DNA of 64,000 nt from NCBI GenBank assembly GCA_041499035.1, contig JBGQJK010000002.1, positions 17,526 to 81,525 of the forward strand. The letters run 5' to 3'. This document shows positions 31,402 through 39,793 of the stretch, in pieces. A program made the translations under genes and the position numbers. A model generated the notes under the pieces. That model was not told where the DNA came from, ran no database searches, and saw only the letters and a program-made list of their open reading frames with translations. Source of the stretch: DATFUL01 sp041499035. GTDB lineage: Bacteria; Patescibacteriota; Microgenomatia; UBA8517. How positions within the stretch are numbered: the first letter of the stretch is position 1; every line of letters begins with the position of its first letter.

Positions 31402-32457
31402 TTATAGATTGCCCCAACTGATTAATCTTTCATTCTCTCCTGACCCGTATTTAATTTTTACCCAAATAATAATTGCTTCATCGTCAAACTCGCGAATGGT
31501 GTCGGAAACACGCTCGGCCCACTCAACAGCAATAACGGATCTGTCTTTAATTAGTTTTTCAAAATCCAAGTCGCGGATTTCGTTAGGATCGCTCATTCTC
31601 CAGGCGTCAAAGTGAAACAGTTTTTCTTTACCCGTTGCATATTCGTTTTCCAAAATAAAAGTTGGGGAGGTAACTAGTTCAGTTATTCCCATTGCGCGGG
31701 CCAGGCCCTTGGTAAAAACAGTCTTACCTGCTCCCATTTCGCCTTCAAGCGCGAAAACAATTGCGCGTTTGCCCTCATTGTTTTGATATTTTTGCCAGAT
31801 CTCTTTTGCTAAATTTTGAGTGTTCTCTTCACCCCGGCTCAAGACCTTATTTTCGTTAGAAAGTTTTATTTCTCCCTGTCTAAGGACCACAGGGTCGTCA
31901 AGAGTTGTATCGACTACCGTTGAAGGATCATTTTTTGGTAATTCCCCGGCGTCAATTATTAAATCAATCAAGCTTTTTTGTTTTGCGCTGATGTTTTCCA
32001 AAATATCCGATATTTGATAAGGTCTCTTTTTATAACTGGCATTGGCTGATGTTGAGGTTATTGGCTTTCCAAATTTCTTAACGATATCAATAACAAGTTT
32101 GTAATCCGGAATGCGAATTCCCAAGGTTCCGTCCTCACTTTCAACTTCGGGAGCGGTTTTGTGCTTGCCTTTGGAAATGATGGTTAGCGGTCCCGGAAGG
32201 AATTTCTCGTACAAATTTTTCGCTGACTGGTTTAGAGTTACATATTCTTCCGCCATTTTTTCATCAGTTACAGCTATTGAATAAGGTTTGCCGAACGGCC
32301 GGTTTTTGTATTCGGTTAATTTCTTAACAGCATCGGGGTTTGTGGCGTCGGCGCCGATTCCGTAAAGAGTTTCCGTCGGATAGATAATAAGTCCACCACG
32401 CTTAAGTACTTTAACCGCTTTTTGAACCGTACGTTCGTCATTTTTGGTCACTTGCAT
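31402..32457 (-). CDS. tsaC-tsaE: Fusion of TsaC/Sua5 (threonylcarbamoyl-AMP synthase) and TsaE (ATPase)
   Basis: In this 351-aa protein, residues 1-200 are a YrdC/TsaC domain: Y-P-T-E-T-L-Y-G-I-G (26-35), the K-x-R-P segment at 51-54 and the T-S-T-S-A-N segment at 134-139, which make threonylcarbamoyl-AMP from threonine, bicarbonate and ATP. Residues about 205-351 are TsaE: Walker A G-E-M-G-A-G-K-T (239-246), S-P-T-F (264-267), H-F-D-A-W-R (282-287) and a V-E-W (311-313). TsaE ATPase activity cycles the TsaB/TsaD complex. The minus-strand TAAAAT (32469-32464) ends 6 bases before the ATG. tsaD follows directly. TsaB was not seen in the window. Confidence 0.92.
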   Translation of the reverse strand: MQVTKNDERTVQKAVKVLKRGGLIIYPTETLYGIGADATNPDAVKKLTEYKNRPFGKPYSIAVTDEKMAEEYVTLNQSAKNLYEKFLPGPLTIISKGKHKTAPEVESEDGTLGIRIPDYKLVIDIVKKFGKPITSTSANASYKKRPYQISDILENISAKQKSLIDLIIDAGELPKNDPSTVVDTTLDDPVVLRQGEIKLSNENKVLSRGEENTQNLAKEIWQKYQNNEGKRAIVFALEGEMGAGKTVFTKGLARAMGITELVTSPTFILENEYATGKEKLFHFDAWRMSDPNEIRDLDFEKLIKDRSVIAVEWAERVSDTIREFDDEAIIIWVKIKYGSGENERLISWGNL

Positions 32458-32499
32458 TTGGCTATTTTACCACGAGATCTTTTGTAATATAGTACCCAC

Positions 32500-33105
32500 A
32501 TGTATCAGATGGTCGAAATGATGAGGAACTTTAAGCCCGCAAAAGATGTCTATGATACGGTTGGCAAAAAACGAGCAGAGGACATCTTTAAAAAAATAGA
32601 AAAATATCTCGGTAAAAACGATAAAATTTTGGAACTGGGAGCCGGAACTTGCCATATCGTTGAATTTCTGAGGAATCGTAACTTTGATGTAACCCCATTG
32701 GACGTTATAAATATAAGCTTCATTGATGGTATAAACCCGATAATATACGATGGAAAGACAATTCCCTTTAAGGATAATTATTTTGACATTTCGCTATTAA
32801 TCACTGTATTACATCATTGTCAGGATCCTGAAGACGTCTTAAAAGAAGCTAAGAGAGTATCAAAGAAAGTAATTGTTATCGAGGATGTTTATGATAACAC
32901 TTTTGAGAAGTACGTGACTTTTGTATGGGACAGTTTAATAAATTTAGAATTTTTTGGACATCCCCACTCAAATAAAAGTCACAAAGAATGGAGGGAAACA
33001 TTTAAAAAACTTGACCTAAAACTCGATGGTTATGATAGGAGTCCTCTGGTAGGCGGATATTTGAACGGCACTTACTTTCTTACGAAAACCAAACCGCAAC
33101 CCTAA
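32500..33105 (+). CDS. Class I SAM-dependent methyltransferase
   Basis: In this 201-aa protein the SAM-binding motif I is I-L-E-L-G-A-G-T-C-H (about residues 43-52), and F-D-I-S-L-L-I-T-V-L-H-H-C, followed by D-P-E-D-V-L-K-E-A-K-R-V, is the motif IV/V region of the Methyltransf_11/25 type. The substrate is unknown. TATAGT at 32488-32493 ends 6 bases before the ATG at 32500, so this start is favoured over the internal Met 4, 7 and 8. It is divergent from tsaC-tsaE with 42 bp between the starts and converges on the VanW gene. Confidence 0.8.
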   Translation: MYQMVEMMRNFKPAKDVYDTVGKKRAEDIFKKIEKYLGKNDKILELGAGTCHIVEFLRNRNFDVTPLDVINISFIDGINPIIYDGKTIPFKDNYFDISLLITVLHHCQDPEDVLKEAKRVSKKVIVIEDVYDNTFEKYVTFVWDSLINLEFFGHPHSNKSHKEWRETFKKLDLKLDGYDRSPLVGGYLNGTYFLTKTKPQP

Positions 33106-33116
33106 GCACGGGTGTA

Positions 33117-34871
33117 TTATTGGGGTGCCGTACCTCTTAAATATATTGCCTGCCAGGGTTGGTAGTTGCTTACGAAGGTTTTCTTATAAACCTGTTCACC
33201 CGCTCTAACTACGGAATAATTGAAAACCACTTTAGCTCCCCAGGCGGCGAAATCAGTTTGTTTAACAGTTCCGGTGGGGATAGTTGGGTCGTCCTGATAA
33301 AGGTCAGGTAGGGGTGGGGTAACGTTACTAATAACCGGTTTTGTAACTACCGAAACGCGCCCGTCGCTTGTTCCGTAAAGCTCGAAGGATAAAGCAAGCT
33401 TCTTCGGGTCGTTTTTGGCTACGATTAAAATATATCCTGGAGTATCGTTGGTGAATTTAAAATCGGGTGAAGGGGCATAAACGGTTGCGTCGATTCCGGG
33501 AGGCGAGTTTTGTTCATAATAACCGACGCGGTAAGCGTGAGCAGCCCGCTCGTTAATTGGGAGGCCGGCATTTAATGCCGCCCGGAACAAAGTTGTTGAA
33601 ACCTGGCATACTCCTCCACCATCACCGAGGATTGTTTTTCCAGCCGAGATTATATAAGCCTGTTGGTAGCCAGTGAATTTAGAAACATCACCCAGGGTTT
33701 GATTAAAGGAAAAAGTATCGCCCGGTTTAACCAAAGTACCGTTTATCCTGCTGGCTGCCAGGTTTACGTTAAAAACACGTCCGGGAATTGAGTGGAAATA
33801 AGTTGAATTACCCCGGCCAATTAATTCCTTAATCCCCAAATTGTTTACCTGGTCTATGGTAATCTCAGGTTTTATTCTCGTTACCGGAATGTCAAAAGCT
33901 AGAGTTTTACTCTCCCCGGCGCCCAGATCATCGATCTTTGCCAGAAGAAGCTCTTTCAGTTTTTCGTTGTCGAGGGTTATTCCGTCAAGCGCGGGTTGGA
34001 ACTCCGTAACTTTTTTTCCGTCAAAATCAAACTTTGAATTTTGAGGATCCCTGTTTATTTGGGTAGCAATTTTATAAATAGCATTATTAACCACATTATC
34101 CGAATATCCGCCCGCAGGGTTTAGAAACGTCAGAAGATTGTTTCGGGAATAGTCAAAACTTTGTGCTTCAAAGTTCATGGATAAAGTTTTACCCAAATAT
34201 TTTTCCGCTCTGTCTTTTGCAGCCAAAGCTTCTTGATCGTTTAATGTCGGATCGACTACCGAGAGAGGAATGGTTATATCGCCTGCGGTCGCATACGCCA
34301 AGTTGTGGCCGACCAAGGCCCTAAATAATTGAACGTCGATTTGTGATCCGAGAGTTCCGCGGTTCACCCGAATATTTTGGCCGGATACTTCAACCGTAGG
34401 ATAAACAGGACTTAGAGTTACTTGGCCTGCTATAACTGATGTAAAGTTCGTAAGTTTTGTTTCGTCAAGATTTGTTATTAAGCCAATGTCTTCCCGGTTT
34501 CTTAGGAGCCCAACCCTTTTAACCGAGTCAAGGAAAAAGTTCCCGGTCCGGGTCAGGTTGAACGCCCGCTCAGCAGACTCCATAAAATCGTAATTCAAGT
34601 CGATACTCTCGGTGTTTAATTCAAAAGACGCTGAGGGCGTAATAAAATTTATTTTTGCCGGTTTAACGATCTTTTGTGAAAGAAGTTCCGTTGCCTCGGA
34701 GGGAAGTTTGCCTCCAACGTTAACCCCGCCAACAAATGTATTTGGATAGATTTTACCCATAAAATTTATACTATAAAGTAGAAACGGGCTCAGAATAAAA
34801 ATGATAATTAGAGATAAAAAAACGATAGTTGGATGGGCAATTTTGCCAACTTTTGATATCGCGCGGCTCAT
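33117..34871 (-). CDS. VanW family protein with peptidoglycan-binding-like repeats
   Basis: The ATG at 34871 (MSRAISKVGK) is preferred to an upstream ATG because a minus-strand TATCAT (34883-34878) ends 6 bases before it (584 aa). There is a membrane helix (about 14-40), two PG_binding_4-like segments in the middle, then the VanW domain with P-G-R-V-F-N-V-N-L-A-A-S-R-I-N-G-T, P-G-D-T-F-S-F-N, G-G-G-V-C-Q-V-S-T-T-L-F-R-A-A and H-x-Y-R-V-G-Y-Y. VanW proteins are envelope-associated; their biochemical role is not settled. The gene and the next one diverge with 22 bp between the starts. Confidence 0.82.
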   Translation of the reverse strand: MSRAISKVGKIAHPTIVFLSLIIIFILSPFLLYSINFMGKIYPNTFVGGVNVGGKLPSEATELLSQKIVKPAKINFITPSASFELNTESIDLNYDFMESAERAFNLTRTGNFFLDSVKRVGLLRNREDIGLITNLDETKLTNFTSVIAGQVTLSPVYPTVEVSGQNIRVNRGTLGSQIDVQLFRALVGHNLAYATAGDITIPLSVVDPTLNDQEALAAKDRAEKYLGKTLSMNFEAQSFDYSRNNLLTFLNPAGGYSDNVVNNAIYKIATQINRDPQNSKFDFDGKKVTEFQPALDGITLDNEKLKELLLAKIDDLGAGESKTLAFDIPVTRIKPEITIDQVNNLGIKELIGRGNSTYFHSIPGRVFNVNLAASRINGTLVKPGDTFSFNQTLGDVSKFTGYQQAYIISAGKTILGDGGGVCQVSTTLFRAALNAGLPINERAAHAYRVGYYEQNSPPGIDATVYAPSPDFKFTNDTPGYILIVAKNDPKKLALSFELYGTSDGRVSVVTKPVISNVTPPLPDLYQDDPTIPTGTVKQTDFAAWGAKVVFNYSVVRAGEQVYKKTFVSNYQPWQAIYLRGTAPQ

Positions 34872-34876
34872 TCCGA

Positions 34877-34883
34877 TATGATA
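34877..34883. promoter_or_regulatory. Overlapping divergent -10 elements (VanW / solute-binding protein)
   Basis: Plus strand TATGAT (34877-34882) lies 11 bases before the ATG at 34894, and minus strand TATCAT (34883-34878) lies 6 bases before the ATG at 34871. The two hexamers occupy the same bases, so polymerase could use only one at a time. Confidence 0.5.
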
Positions 34884-34893
34884 CCATTTAGTT

Positions 34894-36390
34894 ATGGACG
34901 GAAACCAGAACTCATCCAATACTTACACTATTCCGGCGACTCCGCAGGCCCCAAAACCGTCTGAAGTTCCATCTCCGGCACCGTCTTCATCACCAACACC
35001 TGAGCCACAAATAGCGCCGCCCGGTCAGCAAACGGCACAGACCCCAAACACAACTCCGCCGGTCGTTCCGGCCCCTCCCAATAAAGGTTTTCCTAAAGTA
35101 GCCATTTTTGCCGGGGTTGCCTTTGTTGTTTTAATTTTGATCTTTGTGGTTTTTAAGGTTTTAACTTCGTCTTCACAGTCACCAACCGGGACGATTACCT
35201 GGTGGGGCCTTTGGGAAGATCCGGTAGTTGTTAAACCACTTATCGATAGTTATCAGTCGCAGCATAGTGGTATAAAAATAAACTATATTAAACAGTCCCC
35301 TCAGGATTATAGAGAGAGGCTTACCAGTTCGCTTGCGAAAGGCAGCGGCCCTGACATTTTTGCTTTTCATAATTCCTGGGTGCCGATGTTTCGAAGCAGC
35401 CTGGATGCACTCCCTGCGGCGGTTATGAACCCGGCTGATTTTGCAAAAACTTTTTATCCGATTGCTTCGTCAGACTTAACATCCGGTGCCAGTATAGTCG
35501 GGATACCGCTCGAGTATGATGCTCTAACACTCTATATCAACCAGGATATATTTGATAAAGCAGGTAAAACTCCACCGACGAGTTGGGACGATTTTAGGTC
35601 TATTGCCAAATCTCTCACCGTTAAAGACGACCAGGGGGTAATTACCCAAGCTGGAGCCGCAATGGGCCGAACAGAGAATGTAGACCATTGGCCGGAGATA
35701 CTTGCGCTTTTAATGCTTCAAAACGGAGTGGATTTAGGTAGTCCCACGGGGTCAAATGCCCAGGGTGCACTTACCTTTTTTACACTTTTCTCTACAACAG
35801 ACGGTGTTTGGGATGCAACGCTTCCGAGTTCAACCCAAGCTTTTGCTGCCGGCAAGTTGGCAATGTATATTGCCCCAAGTTGGAGAGCGTTTGATATTTT
35901 GCAAATGAACCCCAATCTCAGATTTAAGACTTTTCCTATCCCGCAGCTCCCTAAAGATAGTCCAAGTCAGCCCGATATCACCTATGCAACATATTGGGCG
36001 CAGGGAGTATGGTCGGGAAGTAGTCATAAAGCTGCTGCATGGGATTTCCTGAAGTTTCTTTCCACCCAGGACTCTTTAACTAAGCTGTACCAAAATGAAA
36101 GTAAGACCCGCAGTTTTGGGGAGCCTTACCCAAGAACTGATATGACAAGTTTACTATCCAGTCATCCGATTGCAGGGTCAGTGATTTCTCAGGCCCCGGG
36201 TGCAACAAGCTGGTATCTTGATTCGCGTACTTTTGACGGGCCAACGGGAATAAATTCTCAGATGATTAGTTATTTCGGGGATGCCGTCAATGCTGTCGCT
36301 AACGGGACAACAACTCCGGACAAAGCTCTGGTAACGGCGGCGCAGGGAATTCAACAGGTGTTGACTCAGTATAAGCTAATCGCACGCTAA
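34894..36390 (+). CDS. Membrane-anchored extracellular solute-binding protein (sugar type)
   Basis: In this 498-aa protein, a Pro/Ser/Thr-rich N-terminus (1-65) is followed by a membrane helix (about 67-90) instead of a lipobox, then a family 1 solute-binding fold: T-I-T-W-W-G-L-W-E-D, G-P-D-I-F-A-F-H-N-S-W, I-P-L-E-Y-D-A-L-T-L-Y-I-N-Q-D-I-F-D-K-A-G and P-P-T-S-W-D-D-F. Such proteins deliver sugars or polyols to ABC importers. No permease or ATPase partner lies nearby, so the cognate importer is elsewhere or absent. The nucleotidyltransferase gene follows after 1 base. Confidence 0.85.
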   Translation: MDGNQNSSNTYTIPATPQAPKPSEVPSPAPSSSPTPEPQIAPPGQQTAQTPNTTPPVVPAPPNKGFPKVAIFAGVAFVVLILIFVVFKVLTSSSQSPTGTITWWGLWEDPVVVKPLIDSYQSQHSGIKINYIKQSPQDYRERLTSSLAKGSGPDIFAFHNSWVPMFRSSLDALPAAVMNPADFAKTFYPIASSDLTSGASIVGIPLEYDALTLYINQDIFDKAGKTPPTSWDDFRSIAKSLTVKDDQGVITQAGAAMGRTENVDHWPEILALLMLQNGVDLGSPTGSNAQGALTFFTLFSTTDGVWDATLPSSTQAFAAGKLAMYIAPSWRAFDILQMNPNLRFKTFPIPQLPKDSPSQPDITYATYWAQGVWSGSSHKAAAWDFLKFLSTQDSLTKLYQNESKTRSFGEPYPRTDMTSLLSSHPIAGSVISQAPGATSWYLDSRTFDGPTGINSQMISYFGDAVNAVANGTTTPDKALVTAAQGIQQVLTQYKLIAR

Positions 36391-36391
36391 C

Positions 36392-37255
36392 ATGCTTAAC
36401 CTTTATACAGTCTCGACGAGAAACGAAAGTACAGAAGGCCGGTTTACAGCGGGTGAAAGAATTTCGATCCTGTACCACGACCTTTTTGACTACCCGTTAA
36501 GCATGGCAGATTTGATTAAGTGGAAGGCTGGGGAGAACGTTTTAGAAATAAATGATGACCAAACCGTGACCGGTAAAAACGGCTACTTTTATTTGGAAGA
36601 GCGTGAGGGGCTAATCTATAAAAGGCTTCTCCGGAAGCGAATTTCGGTCAAAAAGATGAAAATTGCAGAAAGAGTTGCAAAGCTCATCGCATTTTTACCG
36701 GGTGTAAAAATGGTTGGGGTCACTGGGTCGCTGGCCATGGAGAATTCCCCCGACGAAAGCGATATTGACTTGATCGTAATAACTGGTGAAGGCTTACTTT
36801 GGACAACGCGGGTGCTTGCCTATACAGTTATTCGCTTGGCAGGAATTCATACACGTACACCCAATGATAAACACCAAAAGGACAAACTATGTCTTAATAT
36901 ATGGCTTGACGAAAGCGATTTGGTTTGGCCCAAGAAAGATCGTAATTTATACACAGCCCATGAAATTGCCCAGATTATATCGATCGTTAATAAAGACAAA
37001 ACTTATGAAAAGTTTTTATATAAAAATAAATGGCTCCTTAATTTCTGGCCTAATTCGGTAAAGGTAAATAGCAAGTTGGGGCATACTAACCCTGGACGGT
37101 CAGCCCTGTTTGCTGTCTTTGAAAAGTTTGCTTTTTGGATTCAATACAGGCATATGAAAGTAAAAATTACCCGCGAGGTAATTTCTCCAACCCGCGCCCT
37201 TTTCCATCCGCACGACTGGGGAAAGGTTGTTTTAAGCAGATTAAAGGTCCAGTAA
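36392..37255 (+). CDS. Nucleotidyltransferase-fold protein
   Basis: This 287-aa protein has V-G-V-T-G-S-L-A-M-E-N-S-P-D-E-S-D-I-D-L-I-V-I-T (residues about 110-132), the G-S-x(9-10)-D-x-D signature of nucleotidyltransferase domains (kanamycin/MNT type), with Asp residues that would bind metal. The preceding 100 residues may form a winged-helix-like segment. The substrate is not predictable. It starts one base after the solute-binding protein gene. It is followed by a 355-bp gap. Confidence 0.65.
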   Translation: MLNLYTVSTRNESTEGRFTAGERISILYHDLFDYPLSMADLIKWKAGENVLEINDDQTVTGKNGYFYLEEREGLIYKRLLRKRISVKKMKIAERVAKLIAFLPGVKMVGVTGSLAMENSPDESDIDLIVITGEGLLWTTRVLAYTVIRLAGIHTRTPNDKHQKDKLCLNIWLDESDLVWPKKDRNLYTAHEIAQIISIVNKDKTYEKFLYKNKWLLNFWPNSVKVNSKLGHTNPGRSALFAVFEKFAFWIQYRHMKVKITREVISPTRALFHPHDWGKVVLSRLKVQ

Positions 37256-37500
37256 CTGGCAAAGATACTCAAAGAGAAAAAAGACGGTAGATGGGCCAGG
37301 TGTTGCTTACCGAGGGTTTAAGTAGTCTAAAATTCACAACTAATGTCATGGAAATAATGCCTATGCATTGATTAACCAATACATAGGCATTCAAAGCTAG
37401 CACCTGTTCAAATATAAGGAAACAAAAGAACAGGTTCCGACCTGACAGGCAAAGATTCGAAACGTCCGTGGTCAACCAATCAGTAGGTCAAAGTATGTAT
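37256..37500 (+). other. Gene-free segment with strong inverted repeats (possible structured RNA)
   Basis: The 355-bp gap before groES holds no convincing gene outside its promoter. It has several perfect stems: AATGCCTATG (37356-37365) with CATAGGCATT (37382-37391), enclosing ATTG/CAAT (37367-37370 / 37377-37380); ACCTGTTC (37402-37409) with GAACAGGT (37428-37435); CGGTA (37285-37289) with TACCG (37308-37312); and TATGTA (37494-37499) with TACATA (37511-37516). No tmRNA, SRP, RNase P or 6S signature was recognised. It could be a small RNA or a leader; strand and ends are unknown. Confidence 0.4.
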
Positions 37501-37528
37501 AACTAAAAAATACATAGTTGGATTCCTC

Positions 37529-37557
37529 TTGACATTAGGCGATCGGATTCGTAGAAT
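37529..37557 (+). promoter_or_regulatory. groES-groEL promoter
   Basis: A perfect TTGACA (37529-37534), 17-base spacer and TAGAAT (37552-37557) make this the best sigma-70-type promoter in the window. The CIRCE operator begins inside its -10. Confidence 0.8.
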
Positions 37558-37582
37558 AGCACTCAGAGAGTTAGAATGCTAA
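37556..37582 (+). promoter_or_regulatory. CIRCE operator (HrcA binding site)
   Basis: ATAGCACTC, 9 bases, GAATGCTAA: the consensus TTAGCACTC-N9-GAGTGCTAA with one change in each arm. It overlaps the -10 and lies upstream of groES, as usual for HrcA-repressed heat-shock genes. hrcA itself is not in the window. Confidence 0.85.
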
Positions 37583-37610
37583 GTGATTAGCATTATTTTT
37601 TCGCAAAAAA

Positions 37611-37904
37611 ATGGCAAAACTTAATTTAAAACCAACCGCAGGCTATCTTCTTGTCGAGCCTCTGGAAAAAGAGGTAAAAACTGCTTCGGGCATTTACCTT
37701 CCCGATAATGCAGGCGAAAAACCCCAAAAAGGTAAAGTGTTAGCAGCGGGCGGATCAATTCCTCAAGATGGTCAAAAGGTCCCCTCACCAGCAAAAGTGG
37801 GCGACACAGTTCTTTACAAAAAATGGGGCGGTAATGAAGTAAAAGTTGACGGTAAAGAGTATCTATTTGTAAAATTTGAGGACGTTCTGGCTATCGAGGT
37901 TTAA
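37611..37904 (+). CDS. groES: Co-chaperonin GroES
   Basis: This 97-aa protein matches GroES, which caps the GroEL ring: it starts MAKLNLKPTAGYLLVEPLE, has the mobile-loop region (K-T-A-S-G-I-Y-L-P), and ends with V-D-G-K-E-Y-L-F-V-K-F-E-D-V-L-A-I. It is transcribed from the CIRCE-controlled promoter at 37529 with groEL 3 bases downstream. No Shine-Dalgarno motif is visible before the ATG. Confidence 0.97.
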   Translation: MAKLNLKPTAGYLLVEPLEKEVKTASGIYLPDNAGEKPQKGKVLAAGGSIPQDGQKVPSPAKVGDTVLYKKWGGNEVKVDGKEYLFVKFEDVLAIEV

Positions 37905-37907
37905 GGA

Positions 37908-39551
37908 ATGGCAAAGCAGTTAAAATTCAGTAAAGATGCAAGAAAAGCCCTTTTGAAGGGTATTGATATTGTGGCCAAAGCAGTTGTTACTACGCTCGGG
38001 CCAAAGGGCAGGAACATTGCCTTGGATAAAAAATGGGGAGCTCCAAACATAGTTCACGACGGAGTTTCCGTAGCTAAAGAAATTGATCTTCCTGATCCAT
38101 TCGAAAACATGGGCGCGCAACTTGTTAAAGAAGCCGCAAGTAAAACCAATGATAATGCAGGGGATGGAACCACGACTTCTACGCTTTTAGCACAGGTTTT
38201 GACTCAAAAAGGTATGGCCAAAATTGACGCTGGAGCCAATCCGATGATTGTCAAAAAAGGTATAGAAAAAGCGGTTGAGGCCGTTGTGGCAGAGCTCAAA
38301 AAAATGTCCAAACCAATTAAGGGCAAAGTGGAAATCGCCCAGGTTGCTACAATTTCGGCGGGCGACGTTGCAATCGGAAATAAAATTGCGGAAGCATTGG
38401 ATAAGGTCGGGCGTGACGGAGTTGTAACGGTCGAAGAGGGAAAGGGTCTTACCATCGATATAGAATATAAAGAGGGAATGGAGTTTGATCGTGGCTACGC
38501 TTCAGCCTATTTTGTGACCAATGCCGACAGAATGGAAGCGGAAATTGAGGATTCCTACATTCTTTTAACAGACAAGAAGATTTCCTCTATTCAGGATCTT
38601 CTCCCATTTCTGGAGAAATTTGTAAAAGTCAGTAAGAGCCTGGTAATTATTGCCGATGAGATTGAGGGAGAAGCCTTGGCTACACTCGTTGTAAATAAGC
38701 TCCGCGGTACTTTCAATGTTTTGGCAATCAAAGCTCCAGGGTTTGGTGACCGGCGCAAAGAGATGCTTGAGGATATTGCAACTCTTACGGGCGGGACGGT
38801 TATAAGCGAAGATACCGGCAGGACTTTTGAATCAATTGAAGTAACAGATCTGGGTAGGGCTGATAAAGTTTGGGCAGACAAAGACAACGCAAGGATAATT
38901 GGAGGCAAGGGGGATAAGAAGTTAATCGACAGCAGGGTGGAATCAATAAAAAAACAGATTAAAGCTAGCGACAGCGATTTTGATAAGGAAAAGTTCGAAG
39001 AGCGATTGGCCAAGCTTTCCGGCGGGGTGGCCCAGATCAACGTTGGCGCGGCAACCGAGATTGAGCTTAATGACAAGAAGGAAAGAGTTAAAGATGCAGT
39101 CGGAGCTACCAAAGCAGCAGTTGAAGAAGGTATAGTTCCCGGAGGCGAAACTGCACTCCTCAGGTCCCGAGACGCACTCAAAAAAGTTAAAGTCGAAAAG
39201 GGGGACGAGAAAATTGGGCTGGACATTGTCTCAGAGGCTTTGGAAGAACCGATCAAATGGTTGGCTAAAAATGCTGGGGATGATGGGGCAGCCGTTCTTA
39301 AGAAAGTGTTGAGCAAAAGCGACAACGATTTTGGCTACAATGCCCTAACGGGCGAGTTCGGCTCAATGACTAAAATGGGCATAATTGACCCTGTTAAAGT
39401 TACCAGGAGCGCACTTCAAAATGCGGCCAGTGTTGCCATGATGGTATTAACCACGGAGGGATTGGTTACGGATATCCCCGAAGAAAAGAATCCTTCGACA
39501 GGCTCAGGATCAATGCCCCCGGGTGGCGGCATGGGCGGAATGGACTATTAG
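37908..39551 (+). CDS. groEL: Chaperonin GroEL
   Basis: This 547-aa protein is of normal length. It contains the N-terminal T-L-G-P-K-G-R-N signature, D-G-T-T-T (about residue 86) in the ATP site, and the A-A-V-E-E-G-I-V-P-G-G motif of chaperonins. It folds proteins in the cytoplasm with GroES. The C-terminal tail ends in GGGMGGMDY but carries an insert, P-S-T-G-S-G-S, encoded by a TCCT-AGGA hairpin sequence (39494-39512). The gene is directly downstream of groES and heat-shock regulated by CIRCE. Confidence 0.98.
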   Translation: MAKQLKFSKDARKALLKGIDIVAKAVVTTLGPKGRNIALDKKWGAPNIVHDGVSVAKEIDLPDPFENMGAQLVKEAASKTNDNAGDGTTTSTLLAQVLTQKGMAKIDAGANPMIVKKGIEKAVEAVVAELKKMSKPIKGKVEIAQVATISAGDVAIGNKIAEALDKVGRDGVVTVEEGKGLTIDIEYKEGMEFDRGYASAYFVTNADRMEAEIEDSYILLTDKKISSIQDLLPFLEKFVKVSKSLVIIADEIEGEALATLVVNKLRGTFNVLAIKAPGFGDRRKEMLEDIATLTGGTVISEDTGRTFESIEVTDLGRADKVWADKDNARIIGGKGDKKLIDSRVESIKKQIKASDSDFDKEKFEERLAKLSGGVAQINVGAATEIELNDKKERVKDAVGATKAAVEEGIVPGGETALLRSRDALKKVKVEKGDEKIGLDIVSEALEEPIKWLAKNAGDDGAAVLKKVLSKSDNDFGYNALTGEFGSMTKMGIIDPVKVTRSALQNAASVAMMVLTTEGLVTDIPEEKNPSTGSGSMPPGGGMGGMDY

Positions 39552-39559
39552 ACTACTTC

Positions 39560-39781
39560 ATGTCAGAAAAAGGATCACAAGGGATAAAAGGTTGGTGGGA
39601 TCTGTCATGCGAGGAACTTTTGGAGGCGGTATTAAATACAAAATCCTCCGATGTCAATAAAATTTCAGGGTTTGATTCACTTAAATCGAGGATAGATGAG
39701 TGTTTGGAAGCGGGGAAAATAAAGCCCGAGCAGGCTCAAAAAGCCATTAGTCATATAGAATCCCTCAAGCCGCGAGTGTAA
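39560..39781 (+). CDS. Small hypothetical protein (73 aa) after groEL
   Basis: A 73-residue soluble protein with mixed charge: W-W-D-L-S-C-E-E-L-L-E-A near the start and a helical second half (S-R-I-D-E-C-L-E-A-G-K-I-K-P-E-Q-A-Q-K-A). No family is recognised. It starts 8 bases after groEL, so it may share the heat-shock transcript; the next gene has its own TATAAT. Confidence 0.5.
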   Translation: MSEKGSQGIKGWWDLSCEELLEAVLNTKSSDVNKISGFDSLKSRIDECLEAGKIKPEQAQKAISHIESLKPRV

Positions 39782-39787
39782 TATAAT
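39782..39787 (+). promoter_or_regulatory. -10 element of the AlkA-type glycosylase gene
   Basis: A perfect TATAAT overlaps the preceding stop region and ends 6 bases before the ATG at 39794. It is part of the leaderless pattern. Confidence 0.55.
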
Positions 39788-39793
39788 AGCTTC

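Noticed and set aside
37244..37257. Palindrome CCAGTAACTGG at the end of the nucleotidyltransferase gene as a terminator
   Set aside because: The single-base loop cannot fold in RNA and no T-run follows.
37269..37475. Minus-strand open frame in the groES upstream gap
   Set aside because: It has no promoter or ribosome site, its composition is not protein-like, and strong inverted repeats fill the segment.
37256..37500. tmRNA, SRP RNA, RNase P RNA or 6S RNA in this spacer
   Set aside because: The diagnostic segments (tRNA-like ends and tag, GGAAGG tetraloop region, conserved P4 core) could not be found on either strand.
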